The position numbers and the translations under genes are program-made. A stretch of 37,421 nucleotides of DNA from Aneurinibacillus terranovensis DSM 18919 (lineage in GTDB: Bacteria; Bacillota; Bacilli; Aneurinibacillales; Aneurinibacillaceae). The notes below the pieces were generated by a model. It searched no databases. It was not told where the DNA came from and saw only the letters and a program-made list of their open reading frames with translations. The stretch spans positions 1 to 37,421 of the forward strand of contig NZ_AUMJ01000058.1 in NCBI RefSeq assembly GCF_000430625.1, written 5' to 3'. Below, piece after piece: positions 23,766 through 32,399 of this stretch (its first letter is position 1; each line of letters opens with the position of its first letter).

Positions 23766-25115
23766 ATGAAGAACCAGGAAGTTTCTCTACAGCGGTCATT
23801 AACTTTATCTCATTTGGTTTTATTTGGACTCGCCTATTTGGCGCCAATGATCGTGTTTGGGATTTACGGCACGATTGCCCAGGCCACGCACGGGCTGGAG
23901 GCAAGCGCATATCTTGTCGCTATGATTGCTATGTTTTTCACCGCATACAGTTATAGTCAAATGGTAAAGGCATACCCGGTCGCGGGATCTTCTTACACCT
24001 ATACGCGCAAATCAATCAATTCCCATGTTGGCTTCATGGTAGGATGGGCGATTCTCTTAGATTACGTTTTCATACCAATGGCCATCTGGCTCATTGGAAG
24101 CTCCTATTTAAACGCGGCGTTTCCCCAGGTGCCTGTATGGGTGTGGGTACTTTCCTTTATCATCGTGACTACTGTAATTAATATCGCAGGGATTAAGCTT
24201 AGCAAGAATATCAACGTATTGATGATGGCTTTTCAGTTTCTCGTTATCGCTATTTTTATTATTTTATGCGTTAAAAATGTAATGGGTGGTATGGGAGCCG
24301 GAACACTTGTTTCGATAAGCCCATTTGCGAATGGCCATGTTCCGTTTTCGTTTGTGCTTGCCGGTGCTGCGATTGCCTGTTATTCGTTTCTTGGATTTGA
24401 CGCCGTTTCTACTTTTACAGAGGAGACGATTCAACCGGAAAAAACAATTCCGAGAGCGATCCTTCTTACCACATTGATTGGCGGCGCCATTTTTATTGTT
24501 TCAGCGTATGTCACCCAGTTAGTCCACCCGAATTACAATGATTTCAAAGATGTAAACTCGGCCGGTTTTGAGATCGCCCGTCAAATTGGAGGAAACTTAT
24601 TTAGTTCTATCTTCCTGGCAGGGATTATTATCGCACAGTTCGCTTCCGGGATTTCTGCCCAGGCCAGCGCTTCCAGGCTTCTGTATGCAATGGGGCGTGA
24701 CGCTGTGCTGCCCAAGAAAGTGTTTGGCTATCTTCATCCAAAGTTTAGAACGCCTGTATTCAATATCATCGTTGTTGCTGTAATTGCGCTGCTTGCGCTC
24801 AAACTTGATGTATCTACGTCGACCTCTTTCATTAATTTTGGTGCATTTGCTGCCTTCACACTGGTGAACGTTTCTGTTATTGTCCATTATTTTGTTAAGG
24901 GGCGCAGACGAACATTTAAAGACAGCTTATTCTATTTCTTATTTCCGCTGATTGGTGCAGCGTTTGATAGTTGGCTTTTGGTCAGCTTAGATAAAGATGC
25001 GTTAATCCTGGGAGCAATCTGGGCGGCATGTGGATTTGGCTATCTGTTGTTCCTCACAAAAATGCTTAGAAAGCAGCCGCCTGAACTGAATTTTGATATA
25101 GAGGAAGCCGTGTAA
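23766..25115 (+). CDS. APC-family amino acid/polyamine permease (449 aa)
   Basis: Twelve-helix APC transporter. It shows the first-helix LVLFGLAYLAPMIVFGIYGT, YPVAGSSYTYTRKSINSHVG, FLGFDAVSTFTEETIQPEKT and SGISAQASASRLLYAMGRDA. The overall layout resembles PuuP-type putrescine importers and related Bacillus permeases. ATG 23766 has AAGGGGG at 7 bp. It is first in an operon with a nitrilase-type amidase and a broken M20 hydrolase, behind a sigma-54 promoter, so uptake of a catabolised amine, amide or amino acid is likely. The exact substrate is not shown. Confidence 0.85.
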   Translation: MKNQEVSLQRSLTLSHLVLFGLAYLAPMIVFGIYGTIAQATHGLEASAYLVAMIAMFFTAYSYSQMVKAYPVAGSSYTYTRKSINSHVGFMVGWAILLDYVFIPMAIWLIGSSYLNAAFPQVPVWVWVLSFIIVTTVINIAGIKLSKNINVLMMAFQFLVIAIFIILCVKNVMGGMGAGTLVSISPFANGHVPFSFVLAGAAIACYSFLGFDAVSTFTEETIQPEKTIPRAILLTTLIGGAIFIVSAYVTQLVHPNYNDFKDVNSAGFEIARQIGGNLFSSIFLAGIIIAQFASGISAQASASRLLYAMGRDAVLPKKVFGYLHPKFRTPVFNIIVVAVIALLALKLDVSTSTSFINFGAFAAFTLVNVSVIVHYFVKGRRRTFKDSLFYFLFPLIGAAFDSWLLVSLDKDALILGAIWAACGFGYLLFLTKMLRKQPPELNFDIEEAV

Positions 25116-25126
25116 GGAGGTTTCGC

Positions 25127-25924
25127 ATGGAAAAATCGTGGCGAATTGCTATTGCACAGATCGCTGTTGTAGATGGGAATAAGGCAAAAAATCTGGAAAA
25201 AATAGAAAAATCAATCGAACAAGCATATAACCAATCAGCCGATCTGCTAGTTTTACCGGAACTGGTCCTGACTGGTCTGGTTTCCGGGGAACAAATGAAA
25301 ATGCTGGCAGAATCACGTGAAGGCGATAGCTTTAAGAGGCTGCAGAAAAAACTTGGCACCTGTCCAGTCCATTTGGTTTATTCGTTCCCTGAATACGTAT
25401 CAGAGAATGAAATGTATATTACAACCTGCTTTATCCATAAAAATGGAGAACCACTCGCCTATTACAGAAAGACCCACCTTTTTTCTGAAGAAAGTTCTGT
25501 ATTTAGCCGAGGCAACGAATTAATAGAAGTGAATGTAGACGGTTACAAACTTGGACTCCTCACATGTTATGACATTGAGTTTCCTGAACCGGCAAGAACT
25601 CTCGCTTCCCAAGGGGCAAAACTTCTTGTTGTTAATTCAGCCAACATGGCTCCATACGAACATATCCATCGGCTTTTCGTCACTGCCAGAGCACTCGAAA
25701 ACCAGTGTTTCGTTGTTTATTGCAACCGGATTGGCTCAAACGCTGTATACGAGTATCATGGACAAAGTGCTGTCATCGGCCCGGATAGCAGCGTTCTAAT
25801 GGAAATAGAAGAAGATAGGGAAATGGTAAAAACAGTGGAAATTTCGTTAGGGGAAATCGAAAACGCCACATCCGTTTTCAATTATCTGAGAGAACGCCGG
25901 CCAGAACTGTATACTACCGGGTAA
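25127..25924 (+). CDS. Carbon-nitrogen hydrolase (nitrilase superfamily amidase, 265 aa)
   Basis: Hydrolyses an amide-type C-N bond through a Glu-Lys-Cys triad. E45 lies in LVLPELVLTG, K115 in AYYRKTHLFS and C147 in GLLTCYDIEFPEPARTL. A second conserved element is SANMAPYEHIHRLFVTARAL, followed by ENQCFVVYCNRIG. Length is normal for the small amidases of this superfamily (aliphatic amidase-like or N-carbamoyl-putrescine-like). ATG 25127 follows the permease stop by 11 bp with AAGGAGG. It probably acts on the compound imported by the permease or its derivative. Confidence 0.88.
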   Translation: MEKSWRIAIAQIAVVDGNKAKNLEKIEKSIEQAYNQSADLLVLPELVLTGLVSGEQMKMLAESREGDSFKRLQKKLGTCPVHLVYSFPEYVSENEMYITTCFIHKNGEPLAYYRKTHLFSEESSVFSRGNELIEVNVDGYKLGLLTCYDIEFPEPARTLASQGAKLLVVNSANMAPYEHIHRLFVTARALENQCFVVYCNRIGSNAVYEYHGQSAVIGPDSSVLMEIEEDREMVKTVEISLGEIENATSVFNYLRERRPELYTTG

Positions 25925-26011
25925 AATGCGAAGATTATCAAGTAAAGTGAGCTCAGTGCCTTATTGGTGCTGGGCTCGTTGTATACTGGAAGAAGACTGT
26001 TAAAGAGAGTC

Positions 26012-26836
26012 AGAGAGGAGAATACGTTTGCATTTGCCTCAAAAAATCCTGGGGTTATGCATGCGTGCGGACATGACGGGCACACGGCTATGCTGCTTGG
26101 GACCGCGAAAATTCTATCCGGCCTTAAAGATAAAATCAAAGGTGAAGTGCGGTTTTTGTTTCAGCATGCGGAAGAGCTGTTCCCCGGCGGAGCGGGAGAA
26201 ATGGTGCGGGCCGGTGTGATGGATGGCGTCGATCTCATAATTGGGACGCATTTGTGGTCACCGCTGGAATTTGGCAAAATTGGTGTAGTGTATGGGCCGA
26301 TGATGGCCGCTCCGGATACGTTCTGGATTACGATTAAGGGTAAAGGCGGACATGCTGCGCTTTCTCACCAGACGGTCGATTCAATCGCTATCGGTGCCCA
26401 GGTCGTAACCAACCTGCAGCATATCGTATCAAGAAATACCGATCCTCTGGATAACCTGGTTGTTTCCGTGACACAGTTCGCTGCCGGTACGATGCATAAT
26501 GTAATTCCGGGCTCGGTTGAAATGTGCGGAACGGTTCGCAGCTTCAATGCCAAACTGAGAGAATCGGTCCCGGGGCTTATGGAGCGAATCGTGAAGGGCA
26601 TAACGGACGCCCACGGTGCCGGGTACGAGTTTAAATATGAGTTCGGTTACCGCCCGGTAATCAATAATGAGGAAGTCACACAAGTGATTGAAGAAACCGT
26701 GCGTGAACTATTTGGTGAAGAGGCCCTGGATATGATGAAGCCGAACATGGGTGATGCCCGTTTTACTATAGACGAGGATGCATTGGAAATCGGAGTGAAA
26801 ATGTTTGTAAATGCCGCGTTTAAGTTGCTTGCATGA
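26012..26836 (+). pseudogene. M20 amidohydrolase, N-terminally and internally deleted
   Basis: Similarity to M20D peptidases/amidohydrolases (N-acyl-amino-acid or hippurate hydrolase type) begins at [20 protein letters not shown]. It includes [26 protein letters not shown] and the dimerisation domain ([20 protein letters not shown]). About 90 N-terminal residues, with the RADMDALP metal block, are missing. Near the end, MKPNMG joins directly to [17 protein letters not shown], so about 35 residues with the late metal-binding His are deleted in frame. The open frame from 25964 is thus probably not an active enzyme. It was likely the third step of the sigma-54 operon. Confidence 0.8.
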
Positions 26837-26870
26837 AGAAATTGATTACGATTACTTTATCCGGCACATT

Positions 26871-27329
26871 TTAATAACCGAGCCAGTTCCTTAACATGTT
26901 AGTCGTCGGTCCTGGCGGGTAAATAACATAAAGGAGCAGAAAGACAGCAAGCCCGCTGGCCGTCGTGATAAACCAGGCGATGACTGTCCACGGCCCAATC
27001 TTTTTATGTTTTGCAAACGCCTGCTTGAAGGCAAATCGCAATGTAACAACACCCATTACGGCCGCAGCGGTGGCAAGTATCGTATGAATTTGTAAGAATA
27101 CCTGGTAAGGCAATCGAAGCTGTGCAGGCCCGCCAAACGTTGTGTCCCCCACCAGAATCGTTTTTAAGGCATACCCAATGAAAAATAACGCGGCTAAAAC
27201 CGTTCCAAGCAGCATCAACCGCTTGTGGATAGCAACTCGGCCCCGGCGGATTTGCCACCATCCAATCGCCATAGACAGAGCGCTCAATAGAATAAATGCC
27301 TCATTTATATAAGGGAGAATTTGAAACAT
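26871..27329 (-). CDS. ctaM: DUF420 family protein, CtaM/YozB-like (152 aa)
   Basis: Four-helix membrane protein: INEAFILLSALSMAIGWWQI, the RVAIHKRLMLLGTVLAALFF helix, YQVFLQIHTILATAAAVMGV, and KKIGPWTVIAWFITTASGLA. His in the AIHKR and QIHTILA helices are family features. In Staphylococcus CtaM is needed for assembly or activity of heme A-type oxidases. Here it is divergent from qoxABCD, supporting the same role for an aa3-type enzyme. ATG 27329 has AAAGGATGG upstream. Confidence 0.85.
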   Translation of the reverse strand: MFQILPYINEAFILLSALSMAIGWWQIRRGRVAIHKRLMLLGTVLAALFFIGYALKTILVGDTTFGGPAQLRLPYQVFLQIHTILATAAAVMGVVTLRFAFKQAFAKHKKIGPWTVIAWFITTASGLAVFLLLYVIYPPGPTTNMLRNWLGY

Positions 27330-27710
27330 GCAGGCCCATCCTTTCCGCTTTAGGTCGCTTCAATTATATAAATCATTCGACTTGCAGGGATTGAAACAAA
27401 ATAACTAAGAACTAATTTTATCAAACCACACAACGTACAGCAAGTTCAAAAGATGCGACTTGGTGCTTTTTATGGGTAAAAAGTTAACATGTGGATATAT
27501 CGTGAAAACTTTATGACTAAACATGTGACAAATTGATGAACTTTCATCAAACTAATACGTCACTTGTTTTTACCTTTGATATTATAGAAACGTTGACTAG
27601 TGCAGAATTGTTACCAACATGTTTTTATTCTGTTTTAATTTTTATTCACAAAGTGAAAAGTACCGCCGCCTATGCGTTAGGTGGATGTGTAAGAGAGGAG
27701 ATGAAACAAA
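27330..27710. other. Divergent intergenic region between ctaM and qoxA
   Basis: No gene is seen. The main feature is the dyad at 27533-27550. No clear sigma-A promoter could be placed with confidence. Confidence 0.4.
27533..27550. promoter_or_regulatory. Perfect operator-like dyad upstream of qoxA
   Basis: TTGATGAACTTTCATCAA is a perfect inverted repeat with 8-bp arms and a 2-bp centre. It lies about 160 bp upstream of the qoxA start. The spacing differs from the Fnr-type TTGAT-N4-ATCAA, so the binding factor is unknown. Confidence 0.55.
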
Positions 27711-28646
27711 GTGAAGAAAAAAGGCTTGCTTAACCGCGTTAAATTATTCTTTATGGCAGCCTTGACGACAGTGTTGTTGGCCGGATGTAGCAATAATTAT
27801 ATTGTTTTAGACCCTAAAGGACCTGTTGGCCAAACCGAGCTTCATTTGATCGTGATTTCTACAATCCTATGTGCTATTGTCGTCATTCCAGTTCTGGCTA
27901 TTCTCGTGTATATCGTCGCTCGTTACCGGGACAAACCGGGTAACGATGCGCCCTATACTCCTGATTGGGCAGACAGCAAAGTGCTTGAAATTGTATGGTG
28001 GGGGATTCCAATCATCATTATTGGTATTCTAGGTTATTTCACAGCAAGAGATACGTATGCTTTAACCAAACCGCCGGTGCAGGATACGAAGCCGATTACG
28101 ATTCAGGTTACTTCTCTGGATTGGAAATGGCTGTTTCAATATCCTGACCAAAAGATTGCAACCGTAAATTATTGCGAGATTCCGAATGGAGTTCCTGTTC
28201 AATTTGTATTGACATCGGATGCACCGATGAACTCATTCTGGGTTCCGCAGCTAGGCGGACAGGAATATACCATGCCTGGAATGGCCATGCGCCTCTGGTT
28301 GCAGGCTGACCACCCGGGTACTTATTTTGGTTCTGGCGCGAACTTCACTGGAAAAGGATTCGCTCATATGCAGTTCCAGGTCGTTGCGAAACCGCAATCC
28401 GAGTTTAATGATTGGGTAAAACAAGTGAAACAAACGGCGCCAGCTTTAACAAAAGACGGTTATGTCCAACTGGCCAAACCAGGTCTTTCTAAACAGGTGA
28501 CTTACTCATCCTACCCTGAGGGACTTTTCGAAGAAACTGTGAATAAAAATGGTGGTCGATATATGAATCATCAAATGCAAAACGATGGAAACCAAAAAAG
28601 TAACATGCCCGGTATGGATATGTCCGGCATGAAAATGAACCAGTAA
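27711..28646 (+). CDS. qoxA: Quinol oxidase subunit II, lipoprotein (311 aa)
   Basis: Subunit II of the aa3-600 menaquinol oxidase. It has a lipoprotein signal with VLLAGC (Cys26), two membrane helices (about 45-68 and 90-108), and a cupredoxin domain (WKWLFQYPDQKIATVNY; MNSFWVPQLGGQEYTMPGMA). The CuA ligand motif CxxxC is absent (FTGKGFAHMQFQVVAKP in its place), which marks a quinol and not a cytochrome c oxidase. GTG 27711 has GAGGAG at 10 bp. The C-terminus is unusually Met/His-rich (MNHQMQN...MPGMDMSGMKMNQ), suggesting metal binding. Confidence 0.92.
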   Translation: MKKKGLLNRVKLFFMAALTTVLLAGCSNNYIVLDPKGPVGQTELHLIVISTILCAIVVIPVLAILVYIVARYRDKPGNDAPYTPDWADSKVLEIVWWGIPIIIIGILGYFTARDTYALTKPPVQDTKPITIQVTSLDWKWLFQYPDQKIATVNYCEIPNGVPVQFVLTSDAPMNSFWVPQLGGQEYTMPGMAMRLWLQADHPGTYFGSGANFTGKGFAHMQFQVVAKPQSEFNDWVKQVKQTAPALTKDGYVQLAKPGLSKQVTYSSYPEGLFEETVNKNGGRYMNHQMQNDGNQKSNMPGMDMSGMKMNQ

Positions 28647-28670
28647 GGCGAAAGGAAGGAGGAAAACTAG

Positions 28671-30632
28671 ATGTTAGATAGCAGCAAATCGCACTTCTTT
28701 GTCACTGGTGACCCTATGATATATGGTGCGGACGTTTCGATTGTCTTGGCCAGTCTTGCCATTCTCTTTGTTCTTTCGTACTTCAAAAAGTGGGGCTGGT
28801 TATGGCGTGAATGGATAACAACTGTTGACCATAAAAAAATCGGTATTATGTATTTAATTGCGTCGCTATTGATGCTGTTCCGTGGTGGAGTCGATGCTCT
28901 GTTGATGCGTGCACAATTGGCGTTCCCCAATATGCATTTTCTACAATCGGAACACTACAATGAAATTTTTACCACGCACGGTACGATTATGATTCTCTTC
29001 ATGGCGATGCCGTTCATGTTCGCCTTGTTCAACATCGCTGTTCCGCTTCAAATCGGAGCGCGAGACGTTGCATATCCGTTCTTGAATGCGATAAGCTTCT
29101 GGTTGTTTTTTATGGGAGCCATGCTCTTTAACTTATCATTTGTAATAGGTGGCTCTCCGAATGCGGGTTGGTTGAGTTACCCGCCATTGTCTGAAACCAT
29201 GTTTAGCCCGGGACCTGGTGAGAACTTCTATATTTGGGGTATTCAGATTTCCGGAATCGGTAGTTTAGCTACCGGGATTAACTTTATCGTAACCATTTTA
29301 AAAATGCGTGCCCCGGGCATGAAGCTGATGAAAATGCCTTTGTTTACATGGTCGGTTCTCGCAAGCTGTATCATCATCATTTTTGCGTTCCCGGTATTGA
29401 CGGTAACTCTTGCTCTGTTGTTTATTGACCGTTTTATGGGTGCGCATTTCTTCACCATGTTACATGGCGGAAATCCGATGATGTATGTTAACTTAATTTG
29501 GATGTGGGGACACCCTGAAGTGTATATCGTTGTCCTTCCGGCGTTTGGTATATTCTCCGAGGTCGTAAGCACATTTGCCAAAAAGACAGTTTTTGGTTAT
29601 AAGTCAATGGTGTTCTCCATGATGATTATCAGTATTCTTTCTTACTTCACATGGGTTCACCACTTCTTCACTATGGGTGCAGGGGCTGATGTTAATACCT
29701 TCTTTGCTATTTCGACGATGGCTATCGCAATTCCGACAGGGGTTAAAGTATTCAACTGGCTGTTTACCCTGTACCGTGGACGGATTCAGATGACTCTACC
29801 GATGTTATGGACCCTTGCGTTCGTTCCGTGTTTTGTTATCGGTGGGGCGACAGGTGTTATGCTTGCCGTTGCTCCGGCAGACTATCAATACCACAACAGC
29901 TATTTTCTGATTGCCCACTTCCACCAAGTATTAATCGGTGGTGTTGTGTTTGGGTATCTGGCCGGGCTGTACTACTGGTGGCCAAAAATGTTTGGATTTA
30001 AACTGGATGAACGCTTAGGAAAATGGGCGTTCTGGTTCTGGAATATTGGTTTCTATGTATGTTTCATGCCGCAGTATGCTTTAGGATTCATGGGCATGAC
30101 CCGACGTGTGTATACGTACGGCTGGGATATGGGCTGGGCACCTCTCAACCTTGTGTCGTCTATCGGAGCCGTACTGATGGGAGTCGGGTTCCTCTTCCAG
30201 GTATGGCAAATTCTTTACAGTATTTTTAAAGGTGAACGTGATTTGACAGGAGATCCATGGAATGGCCGCACATTGGAATGGTCGATTCCTTCTCCGGCTC
30301 CTCTTTACAACTTTGCAGTCGTTCCACATGTCAAAGGCCATGATGCATGGTGGTTGATGAAGCAGGAAATGCAAAAAGAAGGAACCAAGAAAGAAAAAGT
30401 AAAGTATGAACCGATTCATATGCCGAAGGACTCTGCAATTCCGTTTATTATGGCGGTCTTCTGGTTTATCGCCGGATTTGGATTCACGTTTGAGTGGACC
30501 TGGATGGGCATCATTGGCCTGGTCGGAGTAGCTGGTTGTTTGATAGCCCGTTCTTTCCAATATGATACGGATTATTATATTCCTGTTGACGAAGTTCAAC
30601 GTACCGAAGCATCGTTTGGGGAGGTGGTATAA
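28671..30632 (+). CDS. qoxB: Quinol oxidase subunit I (653 aa)
   Basis: Catalytic heme-copper subunit that reduces O2 to water and pumps protons. Visible ligands are H103 (low-spin heme, FTTHGTIM), H281 with cross-linked Y285 (WGHPEVYIVVLP), H330-H331 for CuB (VHHFFTMG), and H416/H418 (LIAHFHQVLIGG). R71 and D75 (FRGGVDALLMR) match the quinol-site residues of bo3/aa3-600 enzymes. ATG 28671 follows GGAAGGAGG. Its stop shares one base with the qoxC start (TAATG). Confidence 0.96.
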   Translation: MLDSSKSHFFVTGDPMIYGADVSIVLASLAILFVLSYFKKWGWLWREWITTVDHKKIGIMYLIASLLMLFRGGVDALLMRAQLAFPNMHFLQSEHYNEIFTTHGTIMILFMAMPFMFALFNIAVPLQIGARDVAYPFLNAISFWLFFMGAMLFNLSFVIGGSPNAGWLSYPPLSETMFSPGPGENFYIWGIQISGIGSLATGINFIVTILKMRAPGMKLMKMPLFTWSVLASCIIIIFAFPVLTVTLALLFIDRFMGAHFFTMLHGGNPMMYVNLIWMWGHPEVYIVVLPAFGIFSEVVSTFAKKTVFGYKSMVFSMMIISILSYFTWVHHFFTMGAGADVNTFFAISTMAIAIPTGVKVFNWLFTLYRGRIQMTLPMLWTLAFVPCFVIGGATGVMLAVAPADYQYHNSYFLIAHFHQVLIGGVVFGYLAGLYYWWPKMFGFKLDERLGKWAFWFWNIGFYVCFMPQYALGFMGMTRRVYTYGWDMGWAPLNLVSSIGAVLMGVGFLFQVWQILYSIFKGERDLTGDPWNGRTLEWSIPSPAPLYNFAVVPHVKGHDAWWLMKQEMQKEGTKKEKVKYEPIHMPKDSAIPFIMAVFWFIAGFGFTFEWTWMGIIGLVGVAGCLIARSFQYDTDYYIPVDEVQRTEASFGEVV

Positions 30633-31231
30633 TGGAACATGCTGTATCCCATCACGAGGATCACGGACATGAGAACCACGAATCCTTAAAAATACTTGGA
30701 TTCTGGATTTTCCTTGTGACAGACTGTATCTTATTCGGATCTTTGTTTGCAACCTATGTTGTGCTGCGAACGCATACGGACGGCGGACCTACGGGCAAGG
30801 AACTTTTTGAAGTTCCCGGCTTTGTTACTGAAACGTTTCTGTTGTTAACGAGTAGTTTTACGAGCGGATTAGCTACCTTAGCTATGCATAAAGGAAAGCT
30901 CAAGAGCTTGATTGGCTGGTTAATCGTTACCGTGCTGTTAGGCCTCGGATTTATAGGTTTTGAAGTAAGTGAGTTTACAAAAATGGCTATGGAGGGCGCA
31001 ACGATTTCCCGTAGTGCTTTCCTCTCTGCCTTCTTTACCTTAGTCGGTACGCACGGTCTCCACGTTTCGGTCGGTTTAATTTGGATGATTGGCATTATAT
31101 TCCAATTAAAACATTATGGAATTACCGATGTTACCAATCGAAAAGTGTCTATTATTAGTTTGTATTGGCACTTTCTTGACGCTGTTTGGATCTTTCTCTT
31201 TACCGTCGTTTATCTGATGGGGGTGATGTAA
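30632..31231 (+). CDS. qoxC: Quinol oxidase subunit III (199 aa)
   Basis: Five-helix subunit III, stabilising the oxidase core. The N-terminus is His-rich (MEHAVSHHEDHGHENHESLK). Then come FWIFLVTDCILFGSLFATYV, ETFLLLTSSFTSGLATLAM, FFTLVGTHGLHVSVGLIWM and SLYWHFLDAVWIFLFTVVYL. Length is typical of CyoC/QoxC. Start and stop overlap the neighbours tightly, as part of one operon. Confidence 0.94.
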   Translation: MEHAVSHHEDHGHENHESLKILGFWIFLVTDCILFGSLFATYVVLRTHTDGGPTGKELFEVPGFVTETFLLLTSSFTSGLATLAMHKGKLKSLIGWLIVTVLLGLGFIGFEVSEFTKMAMEGATISRSAFLSAFFTLVGTHGLHVSVGLIWMIGIIFQLKHYGITDVTNRKVSIISLYWHFLDAVWIFLFTVVYLMGVM

Positions 31232-31232
31232 G

Positions 31233-31538
31233 ATGTCACATCAAGAAAACCATGGATCTACCAAATCGTATGTTATTGGGTTTATCTTATCGATTATACT
31301 AACCATCATTCCTATGGTGCTCGTATTTAATCATATGATGAGCATGGGACCGCTCGTTGTCGTGATTGTAGCGATGGCGGTGCTTCAATTTCTGGTGCAG
31401 TTATTCTTCTTCATGCATATCAGGGAAAGCGAAAAGCCTGGATATAACGTGATGGCTTTAGTGCTTGGCATTATCTTTGTTATCACAATTGTTGGCGGCT
31501 CTGCCTGGATCATGACGTTTAACGCTCAAGTTCACTAA
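31233..31538 (+). CDS. qoxD: Quinol oxidase subunit IV (101 aa)
   Basis: Three-helix small subunit IV (CyoD/QoxD). It has SYVIGFILSIILTIIPMVLV, VVIVAMAVLQFLVQLFFFMH and VLGIIFVITIVGGSAWIM. It starts 1 bp after qoxC ends and is followed by the operon terminator. Confidence 0.93.
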   Translation: MSHQENHGSTKSYVIGFILSIILTIIPMVLVFNHMMSMGPLVVVIVAMAVLQFLVQLFFFMHIRESEKPGYNVMALVLGIIFVITIVGGSAWIMTFNAQVH

Positions 31539-31562
31539 AGATGAATGTTCGTGTTTATACCC

Positions 31563-31600
31563 CTCTGTGCGGAAAGAAAATTCTGCACAGAGTTTTTTTA
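31563..31600 (+). terminator. Terminator of the qox operon
   Basis: CTCTGTGC (31563-31570) pairs with GCACAGAG (31585-31592), with GAA/TTC pairing possible inside, followed by TTTTTTT. Confidence 0.88.
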
Positions 31601-31625
31601 GCTGCGCATGAAGCCTTTGTACAGG

Positions 31626-31661
31626 ATGTTAAAAGGCCTCAATATGTTAAAAGGCCTCAAT
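31626..31661. repeat. Perfect 18-bp tandem duplication
   Basis: ATGTTAAAAGGCCTCAAT occurs twice in a row (31626-31643, 31644-31661), with a partial third copy (ATGTTGAAAT). Confidence 0.95.
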
Positions 31662-31766
31662 ATGTTGAAATGACTATACACCGTTTGTTACATTGATAAA
31701 AGAAGCTAAATCGGCCTATCTTTATTGATGCTGTCATATACAAAAACATGAAAAGAGTGATTATCA

Positions 31767-32153
31767 GTGAAACAATTGGATGTGGTAGGAGCGGTCATTA
31801 TCAACCGGCATGGTGAAGTGTTGTGTGCGCTTCGTTCGCAGCGAATGCCCCTGCCTGGCATGTGGGAATTTCCGGGTGGGAAAATTGAGGAGGGTGAAAA
31901 CCCCCAGCAGGCGTTAAAGCGGGAAATCAAGGAGGAGTTGGATATTGATATTAAAGTAGGTGAACTCGTGTCCGATTCCGTCTATGAGTACCCTGATACA
32001 GCTATTCATTTGATGACGTATTATGCTTCGATTGTTTCCGGAGAGCCAAACGTGCGTGAACATGAAAAAGTAGTGTGGTTAGCGCGAAAGGATTTATCCA
32101 GTCTTGAATGGGCACCTGCCGATATGCCAACCGTAACGATTCTTAGTGAGTAA
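31767..32153 (+). CDS. Nudix (MutT-like) hydrolase (128 aa)
   Basis: Hydrolyses a nucleoside diphosphate-linked substrate, probably a damaged or non-canonical NTP. The Nudix box is complete: GGKIEEGENPQQALKREIKE followed by ELDI (G-x5-E-x7-REU-x-EE-x-GU). N-terminal VVGAVIINRHGEVLCALRS and MPLPGMWEFPGGK match the MutT/CTP pyrophosphohydrolase group. GTG 31767 follows GAGTGAT. It is a stand-alone gene between the qox terminator and the guanidine riboswitch. Confidence 0.9.
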   Translation: MKQLDVVGAVIINRHGEVLCALRSQRMPLPGMWEFPGGKIEEGENPQQALKREIKEELDIDIKVGELVSDSVYEYPDTAIHLMTYYASIVSGEPNVREHEKVVWLARKDLSSLEWAPADMPTVTILSE

Positions 32154-32234
32154 AAACAGCGGTTTTGACTTACTACATCTTTAGGTTTGTGTTAGAATCG
32201 CATTAGTGAAAAAATTAATGATTCAGTTACTGTT

Positions 32235-32328
32235 TTCTAGGGTTCCGTGATCGTTGCGATCAGCCTGGTCCGAGAGAAAACGCACACTGCGTTGTGTACA
32301 CGGAGGGGCAAAAGCCCGGGAGAAAATA
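32235..32328 (+). ncRNA. Guanidine-I (ykkC) riboswitch
   Basis: Class landmarks appear in order: TCTAGGGTTCCG, a short variable stem, CCTGGTCCGAGAGAAAACGC, an ACAC...TGTGT stem, ACACGGAGGG, CAAAAGCCCGGGAGA. CTGGTCCGAGAG and ACGGAGGG are the near-invariant guanidine-binding blocks. Its 3' edge overlaps the terminator hairpin, so guanidine should permit read-through. Confidence 0.95.
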
Positions 32329-32363
32329 TCCTCAAAAGGTATTTTCTCCCGCTTTTTATTTTC
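32318..32363 (+). terminator. Riboswitch expression-platform terminator
   Basis: GGGAGAAAATA (32318-32328) pairs with TATTTTCTCCC (32340-32350), followed by GCTTTTTATTTT. Its left arm shares GGGAGA with the aptamer's conserved 3' block. Confidence 0.9.
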
Positions 32364-32399
32364 TTGAGATAGTACGTGAGGATAAGGGAGTGTTGGAAC

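Noticed and set aside
23653-23910. Minus-strand frame of 85 codons before the permease
   Set aside because: Low-complexity, Arg/Ser/Pro-rich antisense to the leader and the permease start; no ribosome binding site.
27533-27550. Fnr box
   Set aside because: The TTGAT and ATCAA half-sites are 8 bp apart, not the required 4.
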